Positions 25,252 to 34,391 of a DNA stretch of 64,000 bases are shown here, piece by piece (position 1 is the stretch's first letter; each line of letters opens with the position of its first letter). The position numbers were made by a program, and so were the translations under genes. This stretch comes from Fimbriimonadaceae bacterium (lineage in GTDB: Bacteria > Armatimonadota > Fimbriimonadia > Fimbriimonadales > Fimbriimonadaceae), in assembly GCA_019638675.1 (NCBI GenBank), contig JAHBTE010000001.1, forward strand, positions 2,574,605-2,638,604, given 5' to 3'. Below the pieces are notes generated by a model. The model was not told the origin of the DNA. It was given only the letters and a program-made list of their open reading frames with translations, and searched no databases.

Positions 25252-25776
25252 TTATCCGTTCAGGCGCCAAATCGCAAAGTTCAGGTAGGAGGCGAATCCA
25301 ACCCATGCGATCAACGGAGCTATGAGCCAAGCCGCTTTGTTTGAATACTTCGCAAAGTTCGCGGCAGTAAAGACACACACGAAGAAGTAAGCAACGATTA
25401 CGGCAAGTCCGCCCACAATGCTTTGCGATCCAAAGAAAACCAGCGTCCAGGCTAGGTTCACCAGTAAGTTGACTCCCATTATCGCTTTGTAATCTTCTTT
25501 GCCTGGCTGGCTCTGTTTCTTAACCAAAACGTAAGCGAGGAACAACAGCACGTAAAGGGTTGTCCAGACTGGCCCGAAGACTGCGTTGGGAGGGTTCAAA
25601 GTTGATTTTTGCAGTTCGGCATACCACCCGGTTTGGATCGATTGTGCCGTCACCCAGCCGCCAATTCCTGAGACTGCGAGCAATCCGAGTCCCACAGCAA
25701 AAACATCCCACTTGCTTCGGTTTGCGAATGAAGTCCGCAATTGCGAATCGTTTCCCAGTTGGTGCGCCATAAACAT
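25252..25776 (-). CDS. TspO/MBR family tryptophan-rich sensory protein
   Basis: Membrane protein of the translocator/benzodiazepine-receptor family, which binds porphyrins and related ligands. Five hydrophobic segments can be traced: VFAVGLGLLAVSGIGGW, FGPVWTTLYVLLFLAYVLV, AIMGVNLLVNLAWTLVFF, IVGGLAVIVAYFFVCVF and LIAPLIAWVGFASYLNF. The family landmarks GWYAELQKSTLNPPNAVFGP (usually KP.W.PP...F.P.W) and NLAWTLVFFG are present. ATG 25770 is an equally good start. Monocistronic, convergent with the HNH gene. Confidence 0.9.
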   Translation of the reverse strand: MFMAHQLGNDSQLRTSFANRSKWDVFAVGLGLLAVSGIGGWVTAQSIQTGWYAELQKSTLNPPNAVFGPVWTTLYVLLFLAYVLVKKQSQPGKEDYKAIMGVNLLVNLAWTLVFFGSQSIVGGLAVIVAYFFVCVFTAANFAKYSNKAAWLIAPLIAWVGFASYLNFAIWRLNG

Positions 25777-25870
25777 AATTTACGCGAGAATGGGAAAACT
25801 TTAAATGAACGAACAATCGGATTAGATAAAGAAGGTGTGGAGATTTTCTCCATCTAGCAGGAGGAGAGGT

Positions 25871-25908
25871 TATAAAACCCCTACCTTTGAGATCAAAGGT
25901 AGGGGCAC
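25871..25908 (-). repeat. stereotyped hairpin repeat, copy C (ppdK terminator)
   Basis: A perfect 13-bp hairpin, arms CCCCTACCTTTGA (25878-25890) and TCAAAGGTAGGGG (25893-25905). On the minus strand it reads CGTGCCCCTACC first and ends with GGGGTTTTATAA, which is the same layout as copies A and B (GTG before, T-run after). It lies 18 nt past the ppdK stop, so it probably terminates that gene. Confidence 0.85.
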
Positions 25909-25925
25909 GATTATCGGGTTACGCC

Positions 25926-28619
25926 TTACTTATCGAGAGCAACTTTTGATCGCTCTTTTACCGCCGCTTGAGCCGCAGCGAGGCGAGCAATCGGCACTCG
26001 GAATGGTGAACAGCTCACGTAATCCAAGCCGATTTCGTGGCAGAAGTGGACTGATTCCGGATCACCACCATGTTCACCGCAAATGCCGCATTTAAGGTCA
26101 CTGCGAACTGCTTTTCCTTCGGAAACCGAAAGTTTCATAAGGCGGCCAACTCCGGTTTGATCAATAGACTCAAACGGGTTGGTTGGCAGAATCTTCTGCT
26201 CAACGTATCGCTGAAGGAACTTGCCTTCCGCGTCATCTCGGCTAAATCCAAACGTCATCTGCGTGAGGTCGTTGGTGCCAAAGCTGAAGAACTGAGCGTA
26301 TTCCGCAATCTCTCCGCTGGTCAGTGCAGCGCGTGGAATTTCGATCATCGTTCCAAACTGGTAAGGAATGTCGACGCCTTGCTCGGCGATGATCGCTTTG
26401 GCTTCTCGCTCAAGCTGACCTTGGACAACTTTGAGCTCATTGACAGTGCTCACCAACGGAATCATGATTTCTGGATAAACGCGCTTTCCAGCTTTAATCA
26501 GTTTTGCCGCCGCTTGCAGAATTGCCCGAGTTTGCATCACAACCAATCCCGGAAGGATGATCGAGAGGCGAACGCCCCTCAAGCCCATCATTGGGTTCGC
26601 TTCTTTCATGGTTTCAACTTCATGAAGAAGCTTCGATTTATCCTCTAATCGTGGCTTGAGGTCAGGATTTGCTCCGGCTCGGAACGTGAGTTCAGCGACT
26701 TCACGAACCAGTTCGTCGTGGCTCGGCAAGAACTCGTGGAGAGGGGGGTCGATTAACCGAATCGTGACCGGCAGACCTTCCATAGCTTCAAAGATGCCTT
26801 CAAAATCGCCTTGTTGGACAACTTGAAGCTTGTTGAGCATGTCTTGTCGAACAGATTCATCTTTAGTAAGGATCAATTCTTGAACGAGCGGAAGTCGGTC
26901 GGGCTCGAAGAACATGTGCTCAGTGCGGCAGAGTCCAATTCCTTCTGCGCCAAATTCGATTGCCTGTCTTGCATCACGAGGGTTATCGGCGTTGGTGCGA
27001 ACTTTGAGTCGGCGGAATTCATCGGCCCAACTCATCAATTCGCCAAGCGAACCGCTGACTTCAGGAGCAATGAGCTTTAGTTCACCCAAGTAAACGGTTC
27101 CCGTGGAACCGTCCATGGTGATCACATCGCCTTCTTTAACTGTGTGTCCGTTTGCTTTGAAGCAGTGAGACTTCACATCAACGTCCACGCTTTCTGCACC
27201 GGCAACGCAAGGAATTCCAAATCCGCGAGCAACAACTGCCGCGTGAGAGGTCTTTCCACCGCGAGCGGTGAGAACACCCTGCGCCGCGAGCATTCCGTGA
27301 ACGTCATCTGGATTGGTTTCTTCCCGAACCAAGATGACTTTTTCGCCCGCGCCACCGTGTCCACCGCGATCAGCGGCAACGTCGGCAGTGAAAACTGCTT
27401 TTCCAACCGCCGCACCTGGTGAAGCTGGCAAACCAACTGCAAGAACAGTTGCTCCATCGAGGGCATCAGGATCAATTCGTGGGTGAAGGAGTTGGTCAAG
27501 GTGCGATCCGGTCACTCGCTGAATCGCTTCCTCTCTGGAAATCAATCCTTCTTTCACCATTTCAACTGCAAGTCGAACGGCGGCCGGGCCGGTGCGCTTT
27601 CCGCTTCGGCACTGGAGCATGAACAGTTTTCCGTGTTCAATCGTGAACTCCAGATCCTGCATGTCTTTGTAGTGGCTTTCCAAGATGTCGCAGGTTTCGA
27701 TGAACTTCGCGTAGACCTCTGGGTTTTGCTTTTCGAGTTCAGAAATGGGAACAGGAGTCCGCACACCAGCGACAACATCTTCGCCTTGAGCATTCATCAA
27801 ATACTCACCGAAGAGCAATTTCTCACCGGTACTTGGGTCGCGGGTAAAGGCAACGCCAGTTCCGCAATCATCGCCTGCGTTTCCGTAAACCATGGATTGA
27901 ATGTTGACGGCGGTGCCGATTTCATCCGGAATTTTCTCGGTTCGTCGGTAAACAATTGCCCGGTCGTTGTTCCAACTGCGGAATACGGCCTCAGTGGAGA
28001 GCATCAGTTGCTCCCATGGATCGCTCGGGAATTCTCGTCCGGCTTCTTGCTTTACGTAGGCAAGGAACTCATCGCAGACTGCGCGTAGGTTATCTGCGGT
28101 GAGATCAAGGTCATTCTTCGCGCCTACTTTTTCTTTGTATGCCTTAAAGATTTCGTTATCAAAGTGGTGCTTACTGATACCGAAAGCGACATCGCTGAGC
28201 ATCATGATGAGGCGGCGATAGCTATCATAAACGAACCGTGCGTTGCCAGTTTCTTTGATCATCGCGGCAACGGTGGTTTCATTCAAACCAAGGTTGAGAA
28301 CGGTGTCCATCATGCCTGGCATGGAGAACTTGGAACCTGATCGGACAGATACAAGAAGAGGTTTTTCGGAACCGCCAAATGTGCGGCCCATGGATTTTTC
28401 AACGTCTGCGATTGCCGCTTCAAGTTCGGCTTTCAAAGCTTCGGGGAGCTTTTTGCCGTTAGCGTAATACTCAGTACAGACGTCAGTGGTGATAGTGAAT
28501 CCCGGAGGAACCGGGAGTCCGATGTTGGACATTTCGGCAAGGTTTGCACCTTTGCCACCGAGGAGATCGCGCATTGTGGCGTTGCCCTCGCGGAAGAGAT
28601 AAACTCGTTTTTGGCTCAT
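25926..28619 (-). CDS. ppdK: pyruvate, phosphate dikinase
   Basis: Interconverts pyruvate + ATP + Pi and PEP + AMP + PPi; supplies PEP for gluconeogenesis or works in a PPi-linked glycolysis. The nucleotide domain opens with LFREGNATMRDLLGGKGANL, the phospho-histidine domain has GGKTSHAAVVARGFGIPC (catalytic His), and the TIM-barrel PEP/pyruvate domain has RTEHMFF, SFGTNDLTQMTFG and CGICGEHGGDP. 897 residues is standard. The frame runs to 28652, but ATG 28619 with AGGA 9 nt upstream gives the family N-terminus (MSQKRVYLF). Ends in the copy C hairpin. Same metabolic node as the pyruvate dehydrogenase at 52-54 kb. Confidence 0.97.
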   Translation of the reverse strand: MSQKRVYLFREGNATMRDLLGGKGANLAEMSNIGLPVPPGFTITTDVCTEYYANGKKLPEALKAELEAAIADVEKSMGRTFGGSEKPLLVSVRSGSKFSMPGMMDTVLNLGLNETTVAAMIKETGNARFVYDSYRRLIMMLSDVAFGISKHHFDNEIFKAYKEKVGAKNDLDLTADNLRAVCDEFLAYVKQEAGREFPSDPWEQLMLSTEAVFRSWNNDRAIVYRRTEKIPDEIGTAVNIQSMVYGNAGDDCGTGVAFTRDPSTGEKLLFGEYLMNAQGEDVVAGVRTPVPISELEKQNPEVYAKFIETCDILESHYKDMQDLEFTIEHGKLFMLQCRSGKRTGPAAVRLAVEMVKEGLISREEAIQRVTGSHLDQLLHPRIDPDALDGATVLAVGLPASPGAAVGKAVFTADVAADRGGHGGAGEKVILVREETNPDDVHGMLAAQGVLTARGGKTSHAAVVARGFGIPCVAGAESVDVDVKSHCFKANGHTVKEGDVITMDGSTGTVYLGELKLIAPEVSGSLGELMSWADEFRRLKVRTNADNPRDARQAIEFGAEGIGLCRTEHMFFEPDRLPLVQELILTKDESVRQDMLNKLQVVQQGDFEGIFEAMEGLPVTIRLIDPPLHEFLPSHDELVREVAELTFRAGANPDLKPRLEDKSKLLHEVETMKEANPMMGLRGVRLSIILPGLVVMQTRAILQAAAKLIKAGKRVYPEIMIPLVSTVNELKVVQGQLEREAKAIIAEQGVDIPYQFGTMIEIPRAALTSGEIAEYAQFFSFGTNDLTQMTFGFSRDDAEGKFLQRYVEQKILPTNPFESIDQTGVGRLMKLSVSEGKAVRSDLKCGICGEHGGDPESVHFCHEIGLDYVSCSPFRVPIARLAAAQAAVKERSKVALDK

Positions 28620-28746
28620 GGGTCGTTCCTGAAATAGCTCAGAATCCCCCATCCGCTTCTGGCACCATTGACAAACACGGTGGGATCGCGTACGTCAGTA
28701 TATCCGTCTCTTTTGCTGGCTCACCGGGCCGTTATCAGACGCAAAA

Positions 28747-29790
28747 TTAGGCGGCTTCTTTGGTGGAATTCCAGATCGCCGAAACCGATGGAACCCGCTC
28801 GTCAAAGTACTGAAGAAGCTGAATAAACATATCCACCACTTGTGGATCAAAGTGAGTTCCCCGCTCTGCGTGCAAATGTTCGCGTACCACGTTTTGAGGC
28901 AAACCCTTTCGATAAGGACGGTCAAAACTGAGTGCATCCCACACATCAATCACCGCGAATAAACGGGCCACAAATGGGATTTCTTCTCCCTTTAAGCCAT
29001 ACGGATAGCCAGTGCCATCGAATTTCTCATGATGGTATTCCGGAATAGTCAAAGCTGGCAATAGATATTCGATCGGCTCAAGCATTTCTTTTGCGTGAAC
29101 CGGGTGCATTTCCATTATCTTTCGTTCTCTCACTGTGAGCGGCCCGGCTTTTTTTAGGATCGTATCGGAAACCGCCAATTTGCCAATATCATGCAAAAGT
29201 GCCCCCCGCCAGATATGCGGCAGTTCTTTTTCCGGGACTTCAAATGCTTTAGCCAGGTGCACCGTCATTTGTGCGACCCGTACGGAGTGACCTTCTGTTT
29301 CTTGATCTCGCAGGTCGAGTGCCTTCACCCAACCTTGAATCGTTTTGTCATAGGCTTGCTGAGTTAACACGAGCGCTTCATGAATTTCCGCACGCTGCTC
29401 GGCAAGTTTCCGGAATCGGTTGAGCCGCATCACGTTTCGGATCATCGCGGACATTTCGATTCGGTTGTACGGTTTTTGAACAACGGCATCTGCACCTAAT
29501 TCAAACGAGCGGATTCTCAAATCAACATCTGCAAAACCAGTGACCATTACAATCGGCAGATCGCTAAAGCCTTTTGTATTCCGGATCTGATAAAGAATGT
29601 CCCAGCCATCCAGCCCAGCATAAGCAACATCAATAATGAGCAGGTCAGGTCGTGAACTCTTTACTACCTCAACCGCTTTTTGAGGATCGTTTTCACGAAT
29701 GAAAACTGTATCGTCAGCGGCAAAATGTTGTTCGACTTCTGAAAACCCAACGGAAGAGTCATCAACAATAACAATTCGGCTTCTATGCAT
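28747..29790 (-). CDS. response regulator with HD-GYP output domain
   Basis: Receiver plus a c-di-GMP-type phosphodiesterase domain. The receiver has VIVDDSS, phospho-acceptor Asp54 in LIIDVAYAG and VQKPYN. A helical linker (127-160) leads to the HD-GYP domain: HD pair at 200-201 (ALLHDIGKLAVSD), EMHPVHAKEML, YHHEKFDGTGYPYG (253-266, the GYP variant intact) and FAVIDVWDALSFDRPYRKG. All metal ligands expected for the family are visible, so catalytic activity is likely. No cognate kinase adjoins it. It lies upstream of ppdK on the same strand, about 130 nt away. Confidence 0.94.
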   Translation of the reverse strand: MHRSRIVIVDDSSVGFSEVEQHFAADDTVFIRENDPQKAVEVVKSSRPDLLIIDVAYAGLDGWDILYQIRNTKGFSDLPIVMVTGFADVDLRIRSFELGADAVVQKPYNRIEMSAMIRNVMRLNRFRKLAEQRAEIHEALVLTQQAYDKTIQGWVKALDLRDQETEGHSVRVAQMTVHLAKAFEVPEKELPHIWRGALLHDIGKLAVSDTILKKAGPLTVRERKIMEMHPVHAKEMLEPIEYLLPALTIPEYHHEKFDGTGYPYGLKGEEIPFVARLFAVIDVWDALSFDRPYRKGLPQNVVREHLHAERGTHFDPQVVDMFIQLLQYFDERVPSVSAIWNSTKEAA

Positions 29791-29895
29791 CTTGATTGTA
29801 GGCTCTACCGAATAACATTGTTGGCATACGGTGCCTGATTGCTTAGTTCAAAATAGTCCAGATTGCGGATATCTTGTTCGCAGGTCCCGAGTGAC

Positions 29896-29926
29896 GTTGA
29901 ATGAACTCGGTGATTCGCGCCATAAT
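29896..29926 (+). promoter_or_regulatory. sigma70-type promoter for rpmE
   Basis: TTGAAT, an 18-nt spacer and CATAAT about 40 nt before the L31 start. The match to consensus is good at both boxes and it sits in the only gap upstream of the gene. Confidence 0.55.
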
Positions 29927-29964
29927 GTAAGGCCTTGACTGGCAATTCAGGAGTGATTTGAACT

Positions 29965-30210
29965 ATGAAAACTGAAACTCATCCCGTAAACCACCCCGTT
30001 CTGTTCGTAGACGGCGACCATGAGTGGACTGGGATTTCCACAATGACAAGCAACGAAGTCCGATCAATCGACGGCATTGACCACTACGTTGTGAAAGTCG
30101 AAATCAGCGCATTCACCCACCCGTTCTACACTGGACAAAAGCGAATTGTTGACACAGCTGGTCGCGTTGAGAAGTTTATGCGACGCTACGGCAACCAAGG
30201 CAAAAAGTAA
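29965..30210 (+). CDS. rpmE: 50S ribosomal protein L31, cysteine-free form
   Basis: Small ribosomal protein that bridges the 50S and 30S subunits. The 81 residues end in the family block HPFYTGQKRIVDTAGRVEKFMRRY. There is no cysteine anywhere, so this is the zinc-independent (C-minus, type B-like) form. The N-terminus starts KTETHPVNHPVLFVDGDHEW. AGGAG lies about 11 nt before the ATG and a promoter about 40 nt upstream. Single-gene unit closed by a terminator. Confidence 0.93.
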   Translation: MKTETHPVNHPVLFVDGDHEWTGISTMTSNEVRSIDGIDHYVVKVEISAFTHPFYTGQKRIVDTAGRVEKFMRRYGNQGKK

Positions 30211-30240
30211 GAAAAACTCAATTACTGCCAGTCATTTCAA

Positions 30241-30282
30241 AAGTCGTTCCGAAATTCGGGACGACTTTTCTTATTATTTCTC
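30241..30282 (+). terminator. rho-independent terminator of rpmE
   Basis: Arms AAGTCGTTCC (30241-30250) and GGGACGACTT (30258-30267) with one G-T pair, then TTCTTATTATTTC. Confidence 0.8.
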
Positions 30283-30388
30283 TGTGCGCCTCACTTATTT
30301 TCCCTTTATTAGTTATTTTTTAATCAAGTCAACATTAAATAAGTTAACTTGAATTGCATTCCAAACAGAAATCGGTCAAGAATAGAAT

Positions 30389-31681
30389 ATGTCACGCGAA
30401 GATTCGTATCGAGATCGTTCCGTATTGATCCACGGGAAATTCCGTTCAGAGAAATGGGATTTCCAAGATCACATCATCCCGCCGATCACAACCGCCGTGA
30501 CATTCCGACTCCGCTCAGCTGAGCGCGGAGCTGAGGGATTCCAACAATTTGCTAATCCTGATATTGACCGTTCTACAGCAACTCCGATATACATCTATGA
30601 TCGCCTAGATGAGCCATGCCAGGGCTTACTTGAAGAGACTCTCGCGTTTAGTGAAAAAGGTGAATGTGCGGTTTCTTTTGCAACTGGGATGGCGGCAATT
30701 GCGGCGGCAATCGGAATCCATGTCCAGCAAGGCGATCAAATCATTTACCATCCTGCGATTTACGGATGCACCCACGGGCACATCACCAACTGGCTCAGCC
30801 GCTACGGAATCACTAACGAATCAATCAATTTCAACGATCTTGAAGGATTAGAAAAAATCATAACTCCTTCTACAAGGGTTTTGTATTTTGAAACTCCATC
30901 TAACCCCACGATGGAATTGGTCGACATTGAGGCGGTGACTTCTCTGGTAAAGCGGTTGAACGTAGACCGCAAAGAAGATCGGAAGATTGTTACGGTAATT
31001 GACAATACTTTTGCTTCGCCTTATGCTCAGCGCCCGATTGAAATGGGAGTTGACTTTGTCGTGCACAGTCTCACCAAGCACATCGGTGGATTTGGAGCAA
31101 CAATGGGCGGCGTGGTGATCGGTCCAAGCAGTTCAGAAACTAACCTGCTCCTTTACCGAAAAGATTTCGGCGGTTCCCTTTCTCCCGATGCGGCCTGGCA
31201 CATTCTCACTTACGGGGTTCCTACTCTCGCAGTACGAATGGAGTCGCAAGAAAAGTCCGCGCAACGGGTAGCGGAATTCCTCGACTTGCACAACAAAGTT
31301 TCTCGGGTTGCTTATCCTGGCCTTGATTCTTTCCCTCAAAAAGAACTTGCCCGTAAGCAGATGCGCGACATCGATGGCGATTTTGCTCCCGGCGCGATGA
31401 TCTACTTTGAGATGAAAGGTAACCCCCAGCAGGCATACGACCGTGCGGTTCAGGTGATCAACCACTTGGCGCAGAATTCGCTCAGTATCACCCTTGCTGT
31501 TTCCCTCGGGCAGATTCGCACTTTGGTTGAGCATCCGGCATCCATGACTCACTCGGTGGTGCCGCCAGAAGATCAAATCAAAGCGGGAATTTCGCCTGGT
31601 GGAATTCGGTTGTCTCTCGGAATTGAGGACGTGCGTGACATCCTTCGCGACCTGGAAAGTGCCCTTGCTGCGGCGAAGTAA
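30389..31681 (+). CDS. Cys/Met metabolism PLP-dependent enzyme (transsulfuration family)
   Basis: PLP enzyme of the cystathionine gamma-synthase / methionine gamma-lyase / O-acetylhomoserine sulfhydrylase group. PLP lysine Lys230 is in VVHSLTKHIGGFG; Asp205 (VIDNTFASPY) holds the pyridine nitrogen; FATGMAAI (98-105) binds phosphate; the C-terminal SLGIEDVRDILRDLE matches the family. The N-terminal HIIPPITTAVTFRLRSAERG, with YDRLDEPCQ, is like methionine gamma-lyase-type members, but the reaction cannot be fixed from sequence. No sulfur-metabolism neighbour supports a choice. 430 residues. Confidence 0.9.
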   Translation: MSREDSYRDRSVLIHGKFRSEKWDFQDHIIPPITTAVTFRLRSAERGAEGFQQFANPDIDRSTATPIYIYDRLDEPCQGLLEETLAFSEKGECAVSFATGMAAIAAAIGIHVQQGDQIIYHPAIYGCTHGHITNWLSRYGITNESINFNDLEGLEKIITPSTRVLYFETPSNPTMELVDIEAVTSLVKRLNVDRKEDRKIVTVIDNTFASPYAQRPIEMGVDFVVHSLTKHIGGFGATMGGVVIGPSSSETNLLLYRKDFGGSLSPDAAWHILTYGVPTLAVRMESQEKSAQRVAEFLDLHNKVSRVAYPGLDSFPQKELARKQMRDIDGDFAPGAMIYFEMKGNPQQAYDRAVQVINHLAQNSLSITLAVSLGQIRTLVEHPASMTHSVVPPEDQIKAGISPGGIRLSLGIEDVRDILRDLESALAAAK

Positions 31682-31762
31682 ACAAAATTCGAATCAGTCG
31701 CCGAGATTTTACGTCCCAAATGAAGAAAGAAATTTCTAAATTTCTTAGGATTGGCTGGGAAC

Positions 31763-32380
31763 ATGCTCAGTCATCCGCAAGTCCCACTTTCAACGCGGGA
31801 CATTACTTACAAGATCATGCCGCTCTCATTACATGCCGTTAAGGAAGAGGAAGTTGCAACTCTCAGCAACTTGCTCCAATTTTTCCTGCATGAAACATCT
31901 CGCTACACTCCAAGAACAATCTCCGATAACGGACACTACGATACGACCTTGTGGACGGAAGGTGTTGCCTCTGGAACGATACAGGCTTATCTTATTAAAG
32001 TAAAGGGAAAGCTCGCTGGATTTGCGATTATTCAGCCACGTCTGCAAAATGATCGTATCGTCGCCCGAAGCCTATCCGAGCTCTTCATTCTAGAAGGTTA
32101 TCGAGGGTTTGGCATTGGGGAAGAAATCGCCCGAATGGCCTTTGACGAACATCATGGTCTCTGGCAGATCCAAGTAGACCCAGAAAATACGCAAGCGCAA
32201 AAGTTTTGGTCTACGGTTCTCTATCGTTACACAGCAGACGACTTCCGAAAGATTTCGTGGCATGGCGATCACGACCATGTTTTTGAGTTCAAATCACCCG
32301 GCCCCCGTCCTCAAGCTGACCTGAAAGCAAAGAAAGCCAAGACTATCATGGATATTCAGGCAGAAGGCCAAAAAACGTAA
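31763..32380 (+). CDS. GNAT-family N-acetyltransferase
   Basis: Acetyl-CoA-dependent acyltransferase of unknown substrate. The fold is visible as LHAVKEEEVATLSNLLQFFL, LIKVKGKLAGFAII, then strand beta4 and the acetyl-CoA loop LSELFILEGYRGFGIGEEIA (R.G.G signature), and VDPENTQAQKFWSTVLYRY. Start choice is open: ATG 31763 with GGGA upstream, TTG 31751, or ATG 31817, which would begin right at the first strand. The tail after residue about 180 is Lys-rich and likely disordered. The gene ends 28 nt before a strong terminator that abuts the next gene. Confidence 0.82.
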   Translation: MLSHPQVPLSTRDITYKIMPLSLHAVKEEEVATLSNLLQFFLHETSRYTPRTISDNGHYDTTLWTEGVASGTIQAYLIKVKGKLAGFAIIQPRLQNDRIVARSLSELFILEGYRGFGIGEEIARMAFDEHHGLWQIQVDPENTQAQKFWSTVLYRYTADDFRKISWHGDHDHVFEFKSPGPRPQADLKAKKAKTIMDIQAEGQKT

Positions 32381-32408
32381 TCATTTTCACTCCAGGGTAA
32401 AAGCGATT

Positions 32409-32442
32409 GGGCTCCTTCCACCCAGTGGAGGGGGCCCTTTTT
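32409..32442 (+). terminator. strong hairpin and T-tract abutting the next start codon
   Basis: Arms GGGCTCCTTCCAC (32409-32421) and GTGGAGGGGGCCC (32425-32437) pair over 13 positions with two G-T wobbles around a CCA loop, followed directly by TTTTT (32438-32442) and then the ATG at 32443. It should end transcription from the acetyltransferase gene, leaving almost no leader for the following gene. Confidence 0.85.
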
Positions 32443-34359
32443 ATGCCATTCGTCTTGAATCACTATTCAGACCCAAATCACGATGGTTCAACCGTGCCAA
32501 AATACTTTGCCGCAAATGTACTTCCATGCGGTGGAGTCCGTATTTTGGCCAAGAAGACGAACGCTATTGAAACTGTTGCCCGCGATTACGCAGACCGATT
32601 GGTTCTGGAAAAACTTACCGAGCTTTACGAAGTCGTCAAGCCCAGCGAAATTGCTGAGCAATTGACTTCCCATGGGTTAAGTCTCGGCGTCATCCGCGCC
32701 CTCCTTGCTTCTAACCCCGACCGATTTGCTTACAGCGAACGCCGATGGGTTCCTGCTGCTCGACTCGCATCAGAAGGTCGCCCAGTTGCTGAACTCGTTT
32801 ACAGCATGGCCTTTCGGTTCGGCGCGCCAATTCCAGTTACGCTTGTTTCTATCGAACTTTCTCGTACCACCGATCTTGACGAAGAAGTCGCTGAATACAC
32901 AGTCCGATCCCACGCTCAAAGCGATCCTCGGTTGATCCTAACCCTGGATGACCACATCATTGCCGCTGATTCTGTGTTCACAGGCACCGACGAATCCATC
33001 GAACGTGCTTACTTGATCAACAACGTTGATGAAGAAGCAGTCGCCGAAGTTCAAAAAGCACTTGGAGATTTTGATTGGCGACAAGAAGATGCCATCGTCA
33101 AAGCTGTTGAAAAAGCCGCTCCTGTGAACATCAAGGCACTAGGTGCCGCCGCTTGGCTTGCCCTCAATCCGCAGGTGCCAACATCCCATCACCTTTACGA
33201 TTGGAAGAAGTTCAACGCAGAGTTGCTCAGCATCCCTGGATTTATTCCTTCGGTAGACGGCAACCTTTATCCAGAATCTGAAACCAAGAGTTGGATCACA
33301 ACTGCTGGCAAAATCGCAGACAAGCTGGATGCTGTCATTGAAATCGAAGATGCGACTCCGCTTGAACTCAAGAAAGACGACATTGAAGAGTGCGTAAAGC
33401 TCATCCTTAAATCGGATGAAGCAATCACCGCAACTTGGCTTCTTGAAAACAAGTTTGAAGTTACGCCTAACGTCAAGACGTATCCTGATGACTTGACCAA
33501 CATGATGAACGCGCTCAAGGAAGATAAGCGCGTTGAATGGGTTGGTGGCGACCGATTCATGAAGCCGGATTCGGCTCCAGAAATCGCAAAGGAAGTGCCG
33601 CTTCCGTTCCAATTTGAACAAACTCCGCATACACAAGAAGATGGCGAACCAGTGGATGCTGAACTCACCGATGAAGGCTTGAGCAGTTCACTCCGGAAGC
33701 TTATCGCCCACCCGCTGGCGACCGACGTTCTCGACGAAGAAATTGCTCCGGCACCAAAAACAATGCCAGAGTCTCTGCGACTGGTTCTCAAACCAATCCA
33801 CCGAGAACTTGGTACTTTCCCACTCAGCCAGTTTCCTACTGGATGGTTTGATCCAGAACCAGCTTTGCAAGAAGTCATCTTGCAAGATGCTGATGGCAAG
33901 GAACTGCAAGTTTGGGTCAACCACGAAGCACGGCTGATCTTCAACTTGTTCGATTGGTGGCTCGACCAGCCAGTTGAATCCGGTTCCGTATTCCAGCTGA
34001 CCAAGACCAACAAGCCGAACGTATTGGAATTCCAATGGCTTGAACAGTCTGACCCAGTTGTTTACATCAGCAACCAACGAATCGAAGAATTGCGAGAAAT
34101 CGCGAGTGCATCCGAAGGTAAGTCAACGTTTGAACTTCTGTGCGAAGTCATGGCGCACTGGCCAAAAGGTGCTGACTTCCTTACCGTGCTCTGGGAACTG
34201 AACGTAGTTCGCCGCACAAGCCGACGGATGCTGGCTTCTATCCTCAGTAGTTACGTCTGCTTCTACCAACGATCTGGTTCACCTGTGTGGCACTACGATC
34301 ACAAGAAAGTGGAACAAGGATTCGACAAGAGTAAGAAGAAGTTCATCAAGAAGGACTAA
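32443..34359 (+). CDS. 638-residue protein of unknown function, possible winged-helix repeats
   Basis: A large soluble protein with no signal peptide or membrane helix and a Lys-rich end (HKKVEQGFDKSKKKFIKKD). Near the N-terminus the pattern LEKLTELYEVVKPSEIAEQL, followed by GVIRALLASNPDRFAYSERRWVP, then DPRLILTLDDHIIA, looks like helix-turn-helix units ending in a wing, as in HARE-HTH or RNA polymerase delta-type domains. A later ELKKDDIEECVKLILKSDEA and KTYPDDLTNMMNALKEDKRVEWVGGDRFM could be another such unit. The C-terminal 200 residues (FDWWLDQPVESGSVFQLTK, FELLCEVMAHWPKGADFLTV) match nothing I know. The ATG directly follows a terminator; a TTG upstream is inside that hairpin and is rejected. 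Confidence 0.75.
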   Translation: MPFVLNHYSDPNHDGSTVPKYFAANVLPCGGVRILAKKTNAIETVARDYADRLVLEKLTELYEVVKPSEIAEQLTSHGLSLGVIRALLASNPDRFAYSERRWVPAARLASEGRPVAELVYSMAFRFGAPIPVTLVSIELSRTTDLDEEVAEYTVRSHAQSDPRLILTLDDHIIAADSVFTGTDESIERAYLINNVDEEAVAEVQKALGDFDWRQEDAIVKAVEKAAPVNIKALGAAAWLALNPQVPTSHHLYDWKKFNAELLSIPGFIPSVDGNLYPESETKSWITTAGKIADKLDAVIEIEDATPLELKKDDIEECVKLILKSDEAITATWLLENKFEVTPNVKTYPDDLTNMMNALKEDKRVEWVGGDRFMKPDSAPEIAKEVPLPFQFEQTPHTQEDGEPVDAELTDEGLSSSLRKLIAHPLATDVLDEEIAPAPKTMPESLRLVLKPIHRELGTFPLSQFPTGWFDPEPALQEVILQDADGKELQVWVNHEARLIFNLFDWWLDQPVESGSVFQLTKTNKPNVLEFQWLEQSDPVVYISNQRIEELREIASASEGKSTFELLCEVMAHWPKGADFLTVLWELNVVRRTSRRMLASILSSYVCFYQRSGSPVWHYDHKKVEQGFDKSKKKFIKKD

Positions 34360-34391
34360 TCAACCGACAATAACCTGGTTCAGATGGCCCA

